In this document: one piece after another, positions 18,431 to 27,893 of the stretch
Layout of the letters: the number at the start of each line of letters is the position of its first letter
How positions within the stretch are numbered: the stretch's first letter is position 1
DNA from: Enterococcus mundtii
GTDB taxonomy: Bacteria > Bacillota > Bacilli > Lactobacillales > Enterococcaceae
Assembly: GCF_013394305.1 (NCBI RefSeq)
Contig: NZ_AP019810.1
Span: forward strand, 806,001 to 870,000
Direction: 5' to 3'
Length of the DNA stretch: 64,000 nt
Made by a program: the position numbers and the translations under genes
Notes under the pieces: generated by a model
The model's database searches: none
What the model was told of the DNA's origin: nothing
The model's input: the letters and a program-made list of their open reading frames with translations, nothing else

Positions 18431-19635
18431 TTATTTTTTTGCAAGGATTGCTTGATGCTCCTGCTTTATTTTATCTAGAAGTTCTGGCTTTCCAAATAGA
18501 TCTAATGCAGTATTTGCCAATAGTTCAGCAGCAATGGCAATCGAAGCTAGTCCTTTTTCACTACGAGCAGCTGCTTTAAATTCTTCCGAATGACCGGCGA
18601 TATATTCATCAGCAATCGAGACGGTTGGTTGGATCGTCGGAATCACATGGCTCACGTTACCAACGTCAGAAGAACCTAGACTTGTTTGTTCTTTTGTTTC
18701 GATTTCTTCATCAGGTACACCTGCTGCATTCGCATGACTGAAGAACAGCGCATCAAATGAAGGCGTCACGATCACATCATCGACAGAATTTTGGAACAAT
18801 CCAAATTCATAACTTGTTCCCGTACTCAAAGCCGCCCCTTTCACGATATTTTCGACTTTTTGATACACCTCATTCAATGTCTGACGATTTTTTGCTCGTA
18901 AGTAGAATCGACCTGCTGCGTATTCGGGAATCACATTCGCAGCGACTCCCCATCCGTGATGATCCCATGGATATTGACGTCTTTTGGCAGTTGCAGGCGC
19001 AACGCATTGATTCCATTAAACACTTGAATCAACGCTTCTAAGGCATTCACTCCTTTATCTGGTGCGGCAGCTGCATGGGAAGCAACACCATGGAACTTGA
19101 TGTCCACCGGGTCATTCGCTAATGATTCTGTCGTTTTGCCGTAACGATATGCAGGATGGACACAAAGTGCTGCATCCACATCTTCAAAGAAGCCTTCCCG
19201 TACAAAACTTCCTTTAGCTGATCCGTTTTCGCCTCCCTCTTCTCCAGGTGTGCCATATACCCGAATCTCTCCACCAATCTCAGCAATTCGTTCGCGCAAG
19301 ACACTGGCAGCTAAGACAGAATACGTACCAAACAAGTTGTGTCCACAAGCATGACCGATTCCTGGTAAAGCGTCAAATTCTGCTAAAAAAGCAATCGTTG
19401 GTCCTGGTTTTCCTGAAGCGTAACGAGCATCAAATCCTGTTCGATGACCAGCAACATCTTTTGTGACAGAAAATCCTTCTTTTTCTAATTGTTTGATCAA
19501 AGCATCTGAGGAATAAAACTCATAATTACTTACCTCAGGATGGTCATGGATATCTAGTGCTAATGCTTGATATTCAGCTAATCGTTGCTGGATTGCTTCC
19601 TTAAAAGAATGTGTTGTTAAAGTAGATGTTGTCAT
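18431..19635 (-). pseudogene. Frameshifted M20 amidohydrolase (AbgB-like)
   Basis: Two overlapping reading frames together make one M20D-family amidohydrolase. The first (19635 to 18931) holds the metal-binding signature LAEFDALPGIGHACGHNLFG and GTPGEEGGENGSAK, and ends early at GIITDGESLRM. The second (from 18934) continues with NVIPEYAAGRFYLRAKNRQ to the normal C-terminus. At 18948-18951 the sequence reads GGGG where one more base is needed to give DG-GVAANVIPEY. Enzymes of this family deacylate N-acyl amino acids, so in a Met operon it could free methionine from N-acyl-methionine. It is either a true loss or a sequencing slip in a G run. Confidence 0.8.
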
Positions 19636-19658
19636 ATTGGCTTCCTCCAGTTTGCTTT

Positions 19659-20498
19659 TTATTTTTCACCAAATGTTTCCCAGGCAGGTACGCTTGATCC
19701 TTTTGATGTTTCTTCGATCACTTTTGCTGTTTCTTCCGTTTGATAGGTGTCAACGATCTTTTGATAGATTTCGTTATTTTCATCTTCTTTTCTTGCTACA
19801 ATGATGTTGACATATGGTCTGGCACTGTCATCGACAGGTTCTAAAAAGATAGCATCACTCGTTGGGTTCAATCCTGCATCGACTGCCACACCACTGTTAA
19901 TCACTGAAAGATCCACGTCATTCAATGCACGAGCTGTTTGTGAGGCATCCAGTTCAGAGATGTCTAGTTTTTTTGTATTTTCAGTGATATCTGAAGTAGT
20001 CGGCGTTTGGCCTTTCGCTGGATCAACTTTGATCAAACCAGCTGTTTGTAGCAATAGCAACGCCCGTCCGCCATTTGTGACGTCGTTTGGAATAGCTACT
20101 TTTGCGCCATCCTTGATATCATCAATGGATTGGATCGTATTGGAATAGATCCCTAAAGGTGCATTCACTGTGTTGCCGATCGAGACTAGATCCGTTCCGT
20201 GTTCCGTATTGTAATTGTCTAAAAAGAATTGATGTTGAAAAGCATTGAGATCGATCGAGCCATCTGCTAATGCAGCATTCGGTTGATTATAGTCGGTAAA
20301 TTTCACGTATTCTAAGTCAATATCTTCTTTTGCTAAACGTGCCTTGACATCATCCCAAACGTCAGTGTCCTCTCCAATAATCCCAAGTTTTACTGTCGTT
20401 TGTTTTTTTGTGTCTGTTTCGGCATTGCCTTGGCTACAGCCAGCCAACCAAATAAGTGCAACAAAAGCAAGTACTGTATAACGAATGAGTTTTTTCAT
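19659..20498 (-). CDS. metQ: Methionine ABC transporter substrate-binding lipoprotein
   Basis: 279 residues. Signal peptide with lipobox LAGC (Cys21), then the MetQ/NlpA fold: VKLGIIGEDTDVWDDV, SIDLNAFQHQFFLDNYN and KVAIPNDVTNGGRALLLLQ are typical. The lipid-anchored protein binds D- or L-methionine outside the cell and hands it to MetI/MetN. It starts 15 nt downstream of metI in the same operon. The tandem AUG T-boxes upstream of metN support the substrate call. Confidence 0.93.
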   Translation of the reverse strand: MKKLIRYTVLAFVALIWLAGCSQGNAETDTKKQTTVKLGIIGEDTDVWDDVKARLAKEDIDLEYVKFTDYNQPNAALADGSIDLNAFQHQFFLDNYNTEHGTDLVSIGNTVNAPLGIYSNTIQSIDDIKDGAKVAIPNDVTNGGRALLLLQTAGLIKVDPAKGQTPTTSDITENTKKLDISELDASQTARALNDVDLSVINSGVAVDAGLNPTSDAIFLEPVDDSARPYVNIIVARKEDENNEIYQKIVDTYQTEETAKVIEETSKGSSVPAWETFGEK

Positions 20499-20513
20499 GA
20501 TGATTCCTCCAGT

Positions 20514-21194
20514 TTAATGTGATATTTTTTTGATCAATAAATTGCTGATCCATTGACTTAAGAAAACAAGGATCAAGATCAACAAAGTGGCGACGATAGT
20601 CACGTCTGTTTGAAAACGATTATACCCACGAGAAATAGCTAGGTTTCCTAATCCTCCTGCCCCAACTGCTCCTGCCATAGCAGTCAAGCCAATGACATTG
20701 ATGATCGTCAATGCAGAGACACGAATGATCCCTGGCAAGCCTTCGATCAAATAGACTCTAAAAACGATCCCTATTGGACTGGTTCCCATAGATTCGGCTG
20801 CTTCAATCACTCCAGGATCTACTTCTAACAACGCATTTTCCACTTGTCGAGCGAAAAATGGCACAACACCAAAGATCAAAGGGACTAAAGCAGCTTTCGC
20901 GCCGATCGTAGTACCGACTAAAAAGCGAGTCGTCAATGCCAGTAAAGAAAGTAAAATGATAAAGGGAATCGAGCGGACAACATTGATGACCTTGTCTAGT
21001 ACCTCATAAAGCAAGCGATTTTCAAGCAATCCTTGGGGCCGTGTCACAACCAATACGATCCCAAAACCAAGACCGATCGCACCTCCGATCAACGCGGTCC
21101 AAAAAGACATATACAACGTTTGTTTCGTCGCTTCAATAAATTCATCGGGTATCAAATAGACATTAGGTAAATAGGTTTCTAAGAAATGGGTCAT
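20514..21194 (-). CDS. metI: Methionine ABC transporter permease
   Basis: 226 residues with five or six membrane helices. The EAA-type loop reads ESMGTSPIGIVFRVYLIEGLPG, the contact to the MetN ATPase. It begins one base after the metN stop, so translation is probably coupled. Length and sequence are ordinary for MetI/MetP. Confidence 0.93.
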   Translation of the reverse strand: MTHFLETYLPNVYLIPDEFIEATKQTLYMSFWTALIGGAIGLGFGIVLVVTRPQGLLENRLLYEVLDKVINVVRSIPFIILLSLLALTTRFLVGTTIGAKAALVPLIFGVVPFFARQVENALLEVDPGVIEAAESMGTSPIGIVFRVYLIEGLPGIIRVSALTIINVIGLTAMAGAVGAGGLGNLAISRGYNRFQTDVTIVATLLILILVFLSQWISNLLIKKISH

Positions 21195-21195
21195 A

Positions 21196-22269
21196 TCAGC
21201 GTCCTCCTTGAATCACTTTCATTTCCTTACTTGCGCCATTTTTTTGTAAAATCGTTGCTTGTACACCGGATTCAATAAGATAAGCCAAGGCTTTTTCTCG
21301 TTGATGGATCTCTCCTGATAAAGTAACGATCAATCGTCCTAATGGGGTTTCTTGTAATAGTTCTACATTGCCGTATAAAATATTCGCACTGACTTGGTAT
21401 TTGCTATAAAGTTGTGCGATCAACGGTTCATTCGTTTGTGTGCCCACATAACTCAATTCCACTAACCATTTATTGGTCAACTGATCTGCAAAAGCACGAT
21501 GCGAGCGAATCGTTTCTAATGCTTGGTCAACGTGGGTGGCTGTTCGGATAAACTCTTGCGTCAAAACTTCTTTTGGTGCACTGAAAATCTGAACGCTACT
21601 TCCCTGTTCGATCACTTCCCCGTTTTCCATCACAGCTACTTTGTTGCAGATTTCTTTAACGACTTGCATCTCATGTGTGATCAAAACGATTGTCAACCCT
21701 AATTGCTGATTCAGTTTTTTCAATAAAGCTAAAATCTGATGGGTCGTTTTTGGATCTAAGGCACTCGTTGCCTCATCACAAAGTAATACTTGCGGATCAC
21801 TGGCTAATGCACGAGCGATAGCAACTCTTTGCTTTTGTCCTCCTGAAAGTTGTTTTGGATACGCAGTAGCTTTTTCTTCTAACCCGACTAATGTTAAAAG
21901 CTCATTAACTTTTTGACGACGCTCCTGTTTCGATTTTTTCGTATATTTCAACGAGAAATCGACGTTGTCAAAAATCGTGCGACTTTCCATTAGGTGAAAA
22001 TGTTGAAAAATCATCCCGATCGATTTTCGTTCTTTTCGTAATTCTTTCGGGGATAGTTTTCCTAGCTCTGTTCCATTGATGATGACTTTGCCACTTGTTG
22101 GTTTTTGTAACAGGTTCATGACACGAACCAGCGTACTTTTCCCAGCACCTGAATAACCTACGATTCCGTAAACATCCCCTTTAGCAATCGAAAGATCCAC
22201 CTGTTTCACTGCCTGGATCGTCTTTTCTTTTTGTTGGAAAGAAACATTTATTGCTTGTAATTCAATCAT
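21196..22269 (-). CDS. metN: Methionine ABC transporter ATP-binding protein
   Basis: 357 residues from ATG 22269, which follows GGAGGAG; an upstream in-frame ATG at 22329 lies inside the T-box terminator and is rejected. Walker [11 protein letters not shown]-loop FQHFHLM, signature [15 protein letters not shown], Walker [13 protein letters not shown]. The C-terminal NIL/ACT-like domain (about 275-350) senses methionine and inhibits transport in MetN proteins. First gene of metN-metI-metQ. Confidence 0.95.
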   Translation of the reverse strand: MIELQAINVSFQQKEKTIQAVKQVDLSIAKGDVYGIVGYSGAGKSTLVRVMNLLQKPTSGKVIINGTELGKLSPKELRKERKSIGMIFQHFHLMESRTIFDNVDFSLKYTKKSKQERRQKVNELLTLVGLEEKATAYPKQLSGGQKQRVAIARALASDPQVLLCDEATSALDPKTTHQILALLKKLNQQLGLTIVLITHEMQVVKEICNKVAVMENGEVIEQGSSVQIFSAPKEVLTQEFIRTATHVDQALETIRSHRAFADQLTNKWLVELSYVGTQTNEPLIAQLYSKYQVSANILYGNVELLQETPLGRLIVTLSGEIHQREKALAYLIESGVQATILQKNGASKEMKVIQGGR

Positions 22270-22300
22270 TTTTACTCCTCCTTCGGTTTGACGATAAAAA

Positions 22301-22540
22301 AAGGCATCCTCAAGAAAATGACTCATCACTTTCTTGAGGACGCCTTTTTGCGTGTTACCACCTCATGTTCAAGTTACACTTACATGTAACTCCTCTTCGA
22401 GTACAATCATACTCTAGCAAGCTAACGGTTGCGACCGTCACCGTCTCACAATTTTGCTCGGGGTGAATTGCTCAATAGCCATTTTCCAAACATGCCGCCT
22501 TGCTTCTTCTCAGCTACCGAAGCTCTCTGTTAAAGGTTTT
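22301..22540 (-). promoter_or_regulatory. T-box leader, copy proximal to metN (AUG specifier)
   Basis: Minus-strand T-box sequence AGGTGGTAACACGC (complement of 22350-22363), Stem I motif ACAGAGAGCTTCGGTAGC, and terminator pairing AAGGCGTCCTCAAGAAA with its complement (22301-22347) before a T run. The specifier loop shows GGAAA-AUG-GC, with AUG at 22480-22482. It is 32 nt upstream of the metN start. Confidence 0.88.
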
Positions 22541-22574
22541 TGTATTTGTACTTACTATTTCAACGCAAAAAATA

Positions 22575-22860
22575 TAAAAAAAATCCTTTTATCAGCATAA
22601 ATCTACTGATAAAAGGACGACGTATCGTGGTACCACCTTTATTCGGAAGTTTCCTTCCCTCGATCCAACATCTCTTTACGAGAGATTGGTTGTCCGTTTT
22701 AACGGTCAGACATTTCCGAACTTGCCTACTTATCGACAAGTTATTCTCCAAGGCCATTTTTCAACTTTTCTTACTTGACTCTTTCCACCAACCAGAGCCT
22801 CTCTTTGAAGTTTCCAAGTTTACTTTCCTTATCAACGAATCCATATTTTGTTGTTGAGAA
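22575..22860 (-). promoter_or_regulatory. T-box leader, distal copy upstream of metN (AUG specifier)
   Basis: A second complete T-box in the same orientation: AAGGTGGTACCACGATACG (complement of 22621-22639), Stem I motif AAAGAGAGGCTCTGGTTGG, and a terminator stem CCTTTTATCAG/CTGATAAAAGG (22584-22617) followed by eight T. The specifier reads TTGAAAA-AUG-GCC, with AUG at 22755-22757. Transcripts must pass both terminators to reach metN. Confidence 0.88.
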
Positions 22861-22967
22861 CACTTTATCTAAGTGAAAACAAAAAGTCAAGCAAGAAATT
22901 TAAAAAAATATGCACTCAGTCGATTGATCAATAAAAAAATCGTTGGTGGCACTGGATTTCCAGCCGT

Positions 22968-23642
22968 TTATTTTTTTCCTTTTTGTTTTTCTAACATCTC
23001 CAACACGATCAAAAGATCGGTACCTTCTGCTAAGATCGATAAATCTGCTTTTTCTCTTTCGGTATAAGCCCGATCAAAGCTTGAATCTGGAATCAAAACA
23101 ACACCCATTCCTGCTCGTGATGCGGCGGTCGCACCAACCAAAGAATCTTCCACTGCAAAGGCTTCTGACGCTGTCAATCCCGACCGCTCTAGCGCAGTTA
23201 GATAAGGAATTGGTGAAGGTTTATTTTCAGACACTTCATCCCCAAAGGTATATGTATGAAAATAAGGCTTCAAAGAAAATTGATCCAAAATATTGTTTGC
23301 TCGTTTTGTTACCGTCGTCGTTGCGAGACCAAGAATGAGTTTTTGGTCATTCAATTCTTTCAATACTTCTTTTGCATGAGGTTTTAATTGGATAGCGCCA
23401 CTATGCAGTTGTTGATAAAAATATTCTTCTCGTTTTTCGCGAACCTTTTGTACCATTTCCGGTGTTCCCGCCATTTTGATCAACAAATCATAGCTTTGTT
23501 TCCAATTTTTTCCACCCCATGTATCAACGATTTCTTGAGGTATTTCGATATCAAATTGCTTGAATCCCCATAGCCAACCGTCACGATAAGTTCTTTCTGT
23601 ATCAACTAATAGTCCATCTAAGTCAAATATTGCACCCTTCAT
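22968..23642 (-). CDS. HAD-superfamily phosphatase, beta-phosphoglucomutase-like
   Basis: 224 residues from ATG 23642, preceded by AAAGGAT. HAD motif I is FDLDGLLVDTE, motif II is in LGLATTTVTKRAN, the Lys of motif III is in SENKPSPIPY, and the acidic pair is in AVEDSLVGATAA. The small helical cap between motifs I and II is that of subclass IA. It probably dephosphorylates or isomerises a sugar phosphate. A monocistronic gene with no telling neighbour. Confidence 0.85.
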   Translation of the reverse strand: MKGAIFDLDGLLVDTERTYRDGWLWGFKQFDIEIPQEIVDTWGGKNWKQSYDLLIKMAGTPEMVQKVREKREEYFYQQLHSGAIQLKPHAKEVLKELNDQKLILGLATTTVTKRANNILDQFSLKPYFHTYTFGDEVSENKPSPIPYLTALERSGLTASEAFAVEDSLVGATAASRAGMGVVLIPDSSFDRAYTEREKADLSILAEGTDLLIVLEMLEKQKGKK

Positions 23643-23756
23643 ATCCACTGATCCTTTCAAAAAAACAATATCTGTAGTGTATCATGTTTTTTCATTCAAA
23701 CCAATGGGATCTCAAGCATTTTTGTTATGAGTAATAATTACACTCACCCTCCGTAC

Positions 23757-25229
23757 TCAATTATTCGGATTCATTTTAGTTATTTTATTTCTACGAATCT
23801 TTAATAATTGATTCGTAAAATTAGCCCAATCGACTGCCCTTGGAGGAACTAACCAAATGATTTGGAACAAGTCTCCAAAAGAACAGATTTCTTTATCTGT
23901 CAAAAGTAGATCTGTTTCATCATCTGCCTTCGTTTGGTAGATGATATTCAAGTCAGAGATTTTCTGGATATTATTTTTGATCAACGCATTAAATTGTGGT
24001 CCAAAGGAAAAATCAATGCAAATACGGAGCGGTTTCAATTGTTGATCGATGGGTAATATATCCATCATCACTAACACATAATGAAAAAATAAAAATTCTT
24101 TTGCGAGCCAAATTTGCTTGTTCTTTTTTTGTTTTTTGATGTAATCTCTGCAAAACAAAAAATATTCTGGATACATTTCATAAAAATAAGTGACATCCAG
24201 GTTGTTATTGTCATCAATATTTTCTTCTTTGAAATATTTGATCTTCAAATGCAAGACCGTCAGCTGTCTTCTGATTTCTTTTAGCTGATTCTCTGAGAGA
24301 ATAAATGCTTGTCCAAGTTCTTCAAGAAATAAGTCATTCAAGGCAAGTATTTCCTTTAGTGTCACTCCCTCAATAAGTTCCGGCTCATTGATTGCGCCTT
24401 CGACAACAAGATAAGCAAAAATCTGTTGCGCTTCGCTATATAGCTCTTTTTCCGTATCGATCTTTGCCTCTTTTTCAAGCCAAGAAAATATGCTTCGAAA
24501 GAAATCATTAGTTTCTAACATTTTTTTATTGAATGTCAATTGACTTTTTTTATTCTCGGACATTCGCCAACCTTGCTTTATTCGAATCAAGCTGACTGAA
24601 AGAAAATGTTGGAGTTTTGTTTCACTAAAACCTGTAAAAGAAGCAGCGAATTTCGGTTCAAGCAACCGAATCAATTCTTCCACTGGTTTCGTGATCTCTG
24701 TTGGATAAACCGAATAAGCCCGTCCGTATAATTTGGTGAAATAAAACGTCACCAATCCACGTACAGAGCCTTCTTCCCCACTTAGTAAGAATTTTTTTGT
24801 GACTGTAAGTTTTTTGTCTGCTAATCTCGTACGCATGTCTTTCAGCTTTTGGTAGACGAGGGGATGACTGATATAATTCTTGATTGCATAGTCATTGACA
24901 GATTCGAACGTTTCAAAAAATATTTCTTGTAACATCAAAAAACCAAAGGAATGGCGGACATACATTTCACCTAAAATTGTCGAATTCCCTCGACCACTCT
25001 CAATCAGTCGGACGTTATTTCCTTCGAAAAACAGTTGAAATTCATCCGTTAGCCCATAGTCCACAAAATCATGTGACAATTCTTCCATTGACTTATTCAG
25101 CAAAAAATAAGAGATATCCAATTCTTCCAGCACTTTTTCATGATTTTCAATTAAAAGTGGCTTTGTTTCCAAATAACGTAGCAACTCTAACTTTCGTTGC
25201 GCTGGCTTATCTAAAAATAGTTTGAACAT
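23757..25229 (-). CDS. Mga/AtxA-family transcriptional regulator of the WxL cluster
   Basis: About 490 residues from ATG 25229, after AGAGGAAATC; an in-frame ATG at 25262 is the alternative. The N-terminal part has winged-helix-like segments (KLELLRYLETKPLLIENHEK, then NKSMEELSHDFVDYGL), followed by a long middle region of the PRD-like kind found in Mga (VTKKFLLSGEEGSVRGLVTF), and a C-terminal EIIB-like end. Mga proteins of streptococci and enterococci activate surface-protein genes. It overlaps the preceding secreted-protein gene by 23 nt, so it is probably cotranscribed with the WxL cluster or with that gene. Family call from layout and context. Confidence 0.65.
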   Translation of the reverse strand: MFKLFLDKPAQRKLELLRYLETKPLLIENHEKVLEELDISYFLLNKSMEELSHDFVDYGLTDEFQLFFEGNNVRLIESGRGNSTILGEMYVRHSFGFLMLQEIFFETFESVNDYAIKNYISHPLVYQKLKDMRTRLADKKLTVTKKFLLSGEEGSVRGLVTFYFTKLYGRAYSVYPTEITKPVEELIRLLEPKFAASFTGFSETKLQHFLSVSLIRIKQGWRMSENKKSQLTFNKKMLETNDFFRSIFSWLEKEAKIDTEKELYSEAQQIFAYLVVEGAINEPELIEGVTLKEILALNDLFLEELGQAFILSENQLKEIRRQLTVLHLKIKYFKEENIDDNNNLDVTYFYEMYPEYFLFCRDYIKKQKKNKQIWLAKEFLFFHYVLVMMDILPIDQQLKPLRICIDFSFGPQFNALIKNNIQKISDLNIIYQTKADDETDLLLTDKEICSFGDLFQIIWLVPPRAVDWANFTNQLLKIRRNKITKMNPNN

Positions 25230-25770
25230 TTTGATTTCCTCTACCTTCTGGTTTTTCTCCATAGAGTATCGTACCTGAAAATAAGTAGCTCATTGCTGCC
25301 ATCTGACTATTATCTGAACTAGCAGAACCAGAACCACTCGACTGTGGCAACATCACTTGGCTATGAGAGTGATCATCAGAAAAAAATTGATCATCTAAGG
25401 TTATTTTACGTGATGTACTAGCAATCTGGCTAATAATATCGCCCTGGTTATCTAATAATTTTGTTTTGTTTGGTCGCTTTTTTTTAGGAATTGAAGAATC
25501 TTGATACGGTAATTCGGCTGGTGGTTGTTCTTCAACTTTCTGCTTTTCGTTATTTATAATTGCAGTATCTTGTGATTGTTCGGTGTGTTCAACCTTTGCT
25601 TCTTTCTCATCCGTTACAGGCCGTTGGGGAGTAACTGGTTGAATTTGGATTTCTTCTGTTGGATTCAACGGATCATAAATGATCGTTTCTGCATATATAT
25701 AGTTGGAAGATTCAAAATAGACTGCCGCGAACAAAAGTGTTCCTAATATGGCGATTTTTTGTCTTTTCAC
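25207..25770 (-). CDS. Secreted hypothetical protein of the WxL cluster
   Basis: About 187 residues if it starts at GTG 25770, which has the strong site AAGGGGGAG; an in-frame ATG at 25797 has none. Signal peptide AILGTLLFAAVYFESS, then a Pro/Gln/Glu-rich low-complexity stretch (IQIQPVTPQRPVTDEKEAKV) and a Ser-rich C-terminal part. No anchoring motif, no LPXTG and no WxL motif. It lies between the DUF916 gene and the Mga-like gene. Function unknown. Confidence 0.6.
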   Translation of the reverse strand: MKRQKIAILGTLLFAAVYFESSNYIYAETIIYDPLNPTEEIQIQPVTPQRPVTDEKEAKVEHTEQSQDTAIINNEKQKVEEQPPAELPYQDSSIPKKKRPNKTKLLDNQGDIISQIASTSRKITLDDQFFSDDHSHSQVMLPQSSGSGSASSDNSQMAAMSYLFSGTILYGEKPEGRGNQNVQTIFR

Positions 25771-25835
25771 TTTTCTCCCCCTTTTTTGATTAGACATTTT
25801 AAGTAAGTGAAACCATTCGTTTCCAAGCAAAAATT

Positions 25836-25869
25836 GTCTGACTGATCTTATTTATTTGATCAGTCAGAC
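25836..25869. terminator. Terminator hairpin after the DUF916 gene
   Basis: A perfect 12-bp stem, GTCTGACTGATC, with a 10-base loop. It has a T run on the plus side and a weaker AATTTTT on the minus side. It separates the WxL genes from the regulator pair. Confidence 0.75.
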
Positions 25870-25891
25870 GTTTTTTTATCAGGGATTGATA

Positions 25892-26983
25892 TTATTTATT
25901 TTCAGATTCGTCTTCATCTTTTTGTTTTTTTCTTTTCCAAAAAATAAATAGAAGTAAAAGAATCAATAATAATAGGATACCGAATAATAGATAGATCCAA
26001 GTATTGTCTTGTTCGATCGTCACATCTTTTTCGTTTAATTCCCTAGCAACTTCGCCTTTGATTTCAAAGTCTTTTTCAAATTCCCATTTATATTTATAGG
26101 TTTCCTCAGAGCCATTAGAAGTTTTGACTTTGTATTCTCCATCTTCAGCTTTTTCGCCGTAAGCAGTCATCTTCATCGTATACTTCCCTGCTTCCAACTT
26201 TTCACCATTTAAAGAAATGGGGTAAGCAAAGTGAGAATTTGGCGCCATTTGCATACTTTCGGCTTGGCTTTCGTACAGCACTTCAGCTGATCCTTTTTTC
26301 GTGATCGTTGTTGCTACATTCAATTGATTCAAGTAAACCGCTTGAGGGTTTTGCAAATGTACATTGATCACATTTCTCGCATTGACTTGTGCGGGTTCCA
26401 CTTTCGTTGCTTTGAGATCAGGCTTGATCGCTGTCATATTTTGACGGATCAATAATGCAACTACGTAAGAGTACTCATTTTTGATGGCTAATCCTTTATC
26501 TTCGGAAGAAGAGTCCTGAGTGTCATCCGTTTTTTCTTTAAAAGTGATCCCGCCTGCCATGACACCATCAAATTTTTCTGCTGGCATCGTGACTGTGATT
26601 GGCACTGTCACTTCCGAATGTTTTGGTAACGTCACTTCTGGCTCTGCTTTCGCATAATCTTTTAAATTGTAAACCAAACTATTATCGGGTTCAATTTTAT
26701 TTTCACCATACTCCACCACACCATTCAAATTAGTTGTTGCACTGTTGATCGTGGTTTCGATCGTGATGTCGTTGTCTGTGTCATTGCGTAATTGGACTTC
26801 GATTGTTTGTTGTTTGTCAGGTTCCATCAATAGATCGAAATATGTTTTTTCTTTATCGATTTGATTTTCAGGAATCACTGGGGTAACCGCAAAATTAAAT
26901 TCTGATGCAAAAGTTGATTGGACTGGAACCATACTTAGCATGGCAACAATGAGGCTGACAATAAGGATAAATCTTTTTTTCAT
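25892..26983 (-). CDS. WxL-interacting protein, DUF916/DUF3324 (CscA type)
   Basis: 363 residues. Signal peptide ending near STFASE, then a DUF916 domain (FNFAVTPVIPENQIDKEKTY, LRNDTDNDITIE) and a DUF3324 domain (about 170-310). A C-terminal membrane helix (YLLFGILLLLILLLLFIFW) is followed by the cytoplasmic tail KRKKQKDE. These proteins hold WxL-domain proteins at the cell wall and bind peptidoglycan. It is the last gene of the WxL operon, after a hairpin at 27089-27124 that lacks a T run. Confidence 0.9.
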   Translation of the reverse strand: MKKRFILIVSLIVAMLSMVPVQSTFASEFNFAVTPVIPENQIDKEKTYFDLLMEPDKQQTIEVQLRNDTDNDITIETTINSATTNLNGVVEYGENKIEPDNSLVYNLKDYAKAEPEVTLPKHSEVTVPITVTMPAEKFDGVMAGGITFKEKTDDTQDSSSEDKGLAIKNEYSYVVALLIRQNMTAIKPDLKATKVEPAQVNARNVINVHLQNPQAVYLNQLNVATTITKKGSAEVLYESQAESMQMAPNSHFAYPISLNGEKLEAGKYTMKMTAYGEKAEDGEYKVKTSNGSEETYKYKWEFEKDFEIKGEVARELNEKDVTIEQDNTWIYLLFGILLLLILLLLFIFWKRKKQKDEDESENK

Positions 26984-27088
26984 AATATTTTTAACTCCCT
27001 GATAAATTAGATGTTGGCGAGGCTATGACAGAAGCGTTCTATCCCTTCAAAGGTAACTAATATCACTGCGTTGCACCAATTTTTTTTA

Positions 27089-27124
27089 GGTCAAGACAAA
27101 AAGTTCTTTCATTTTTGCCTTGAC
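27089..27124. repeat. Hairpin between a WxL gene and the DUF916 gene
   Basis: Inverted repeat GGTCAAGaCAAAAA / TTTTTGcCTTGACC with no T tract on either side. It may stabilise the 3' end of the WxL mRNA or reduce, not stop, read-through into the DUF916 gene. Confidence 0.6.
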
Positions 27125-27138
27125 CAGATTGTATTCGA

Positions 27139-27876
27139 TTAGTTTCCTGGCGCATCTGTTAACGTCCAAGTGAACGTTGTTTGATAAGCTTTTGCGTATT
27201 TTGTCGTTGAACCTGGTACTTCTAGTGCAATACTATTTTTCGCGGTATCCACTGAATTTCCCCAATCCATCAAATACGTTCCAGCACCTTCACCATTTTT
27301 CGCACTCATCACTAATGATTCACTACCACTTGGATCTAAGCTGAAAGTTGCAACGCCTGTTGGTTTTGCTGATTGTGAACCAGTCACGACATTACCATTT
27401 GATAATGTGATTTTTGCACCTGTCAATTCTTGGTCTTCCGCTGTTTTGAATTGTGCATTTTGTTTTACTTTCAATGTCCAACCTGTTTCAGTTCCGCGGT
27501 TGTCAGATACTTGAACAAAGTTTGGTCCTTCTTTTTCAACATCACTTGCATCTTTATATTTTTGTGCTGCAGCATAGTATGTTTGCGTTTTAGACGTGAT
27601 TTTTTGTTCACCGAAGACTAGACTTGAAGCAAAGTCGATCGACAATGGTCCATTTGTACCTGGATTTGGCTTACCATCAGGATTTGTTGGATCAACTGGC
27701 GTCACTGGTTGTTCTGGATCAAGTGGATCAACTGGATCAGTCGTCTCTGTATTTGGCACATAATTGATGACACCATTTGAAGTATACTCTCCACCATCAG
27801 CTGCTGCTACGCTAACTGTGCTAAATACTCCGCCTAATAACATTGTTGATAATAAGATCATTGGTGATTTTTTCAT
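27139..27876 (-). CDS. WxL-domain surface protein 1 (CscC type)
   Basis: 245 residues from ATG 27876, after GGAGAAAATAAAA. Signal peptide, then YTSNGVINYVPNTE, a Pro/Asp-rich linker (about 45-75, PVDPLDPEQPVTPVDPTNP), and a WxL domain to the C-terminus. Its two WxL motifs are GWTLKVKQ and TFTWTLTDAPGN. The domain binds peptidoglycan without a covalent anchor. Closely related to the two following genes, which makes a tandem family of three. Confidence 0.93.
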   Translation of the reverse strand: MKKSPMILLSTMLLGGVFSTVSVAAADGGEYTSNGVINYVPNTETTDPVDPLDPEQPVTPVDPTNPDGKPNPGTNGPLSIDFASSLVFGEQKITSKTQTYYAAAQKYKDASDVEKEGPNFVQVSDNRGTETGWTLKVKQNAQFKTAEDQELTGAKITLSNGNVVTGSQSAKPTGVATFSLDPSGSESLVMSAKNGEGAGTYLMDWGNSVDTAKNSIALEVPGSTTKYAKAYQTTFTWTLTDAPGN

Positions 27877-27893
27877 TTTTATTTTCTCCATTC

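Noticed and set aside
22540-22857. 105-residue plus-strand frame over the T-box region
   Set aside because: It is antisense to the conserved T-box leader and has no ribosome site.
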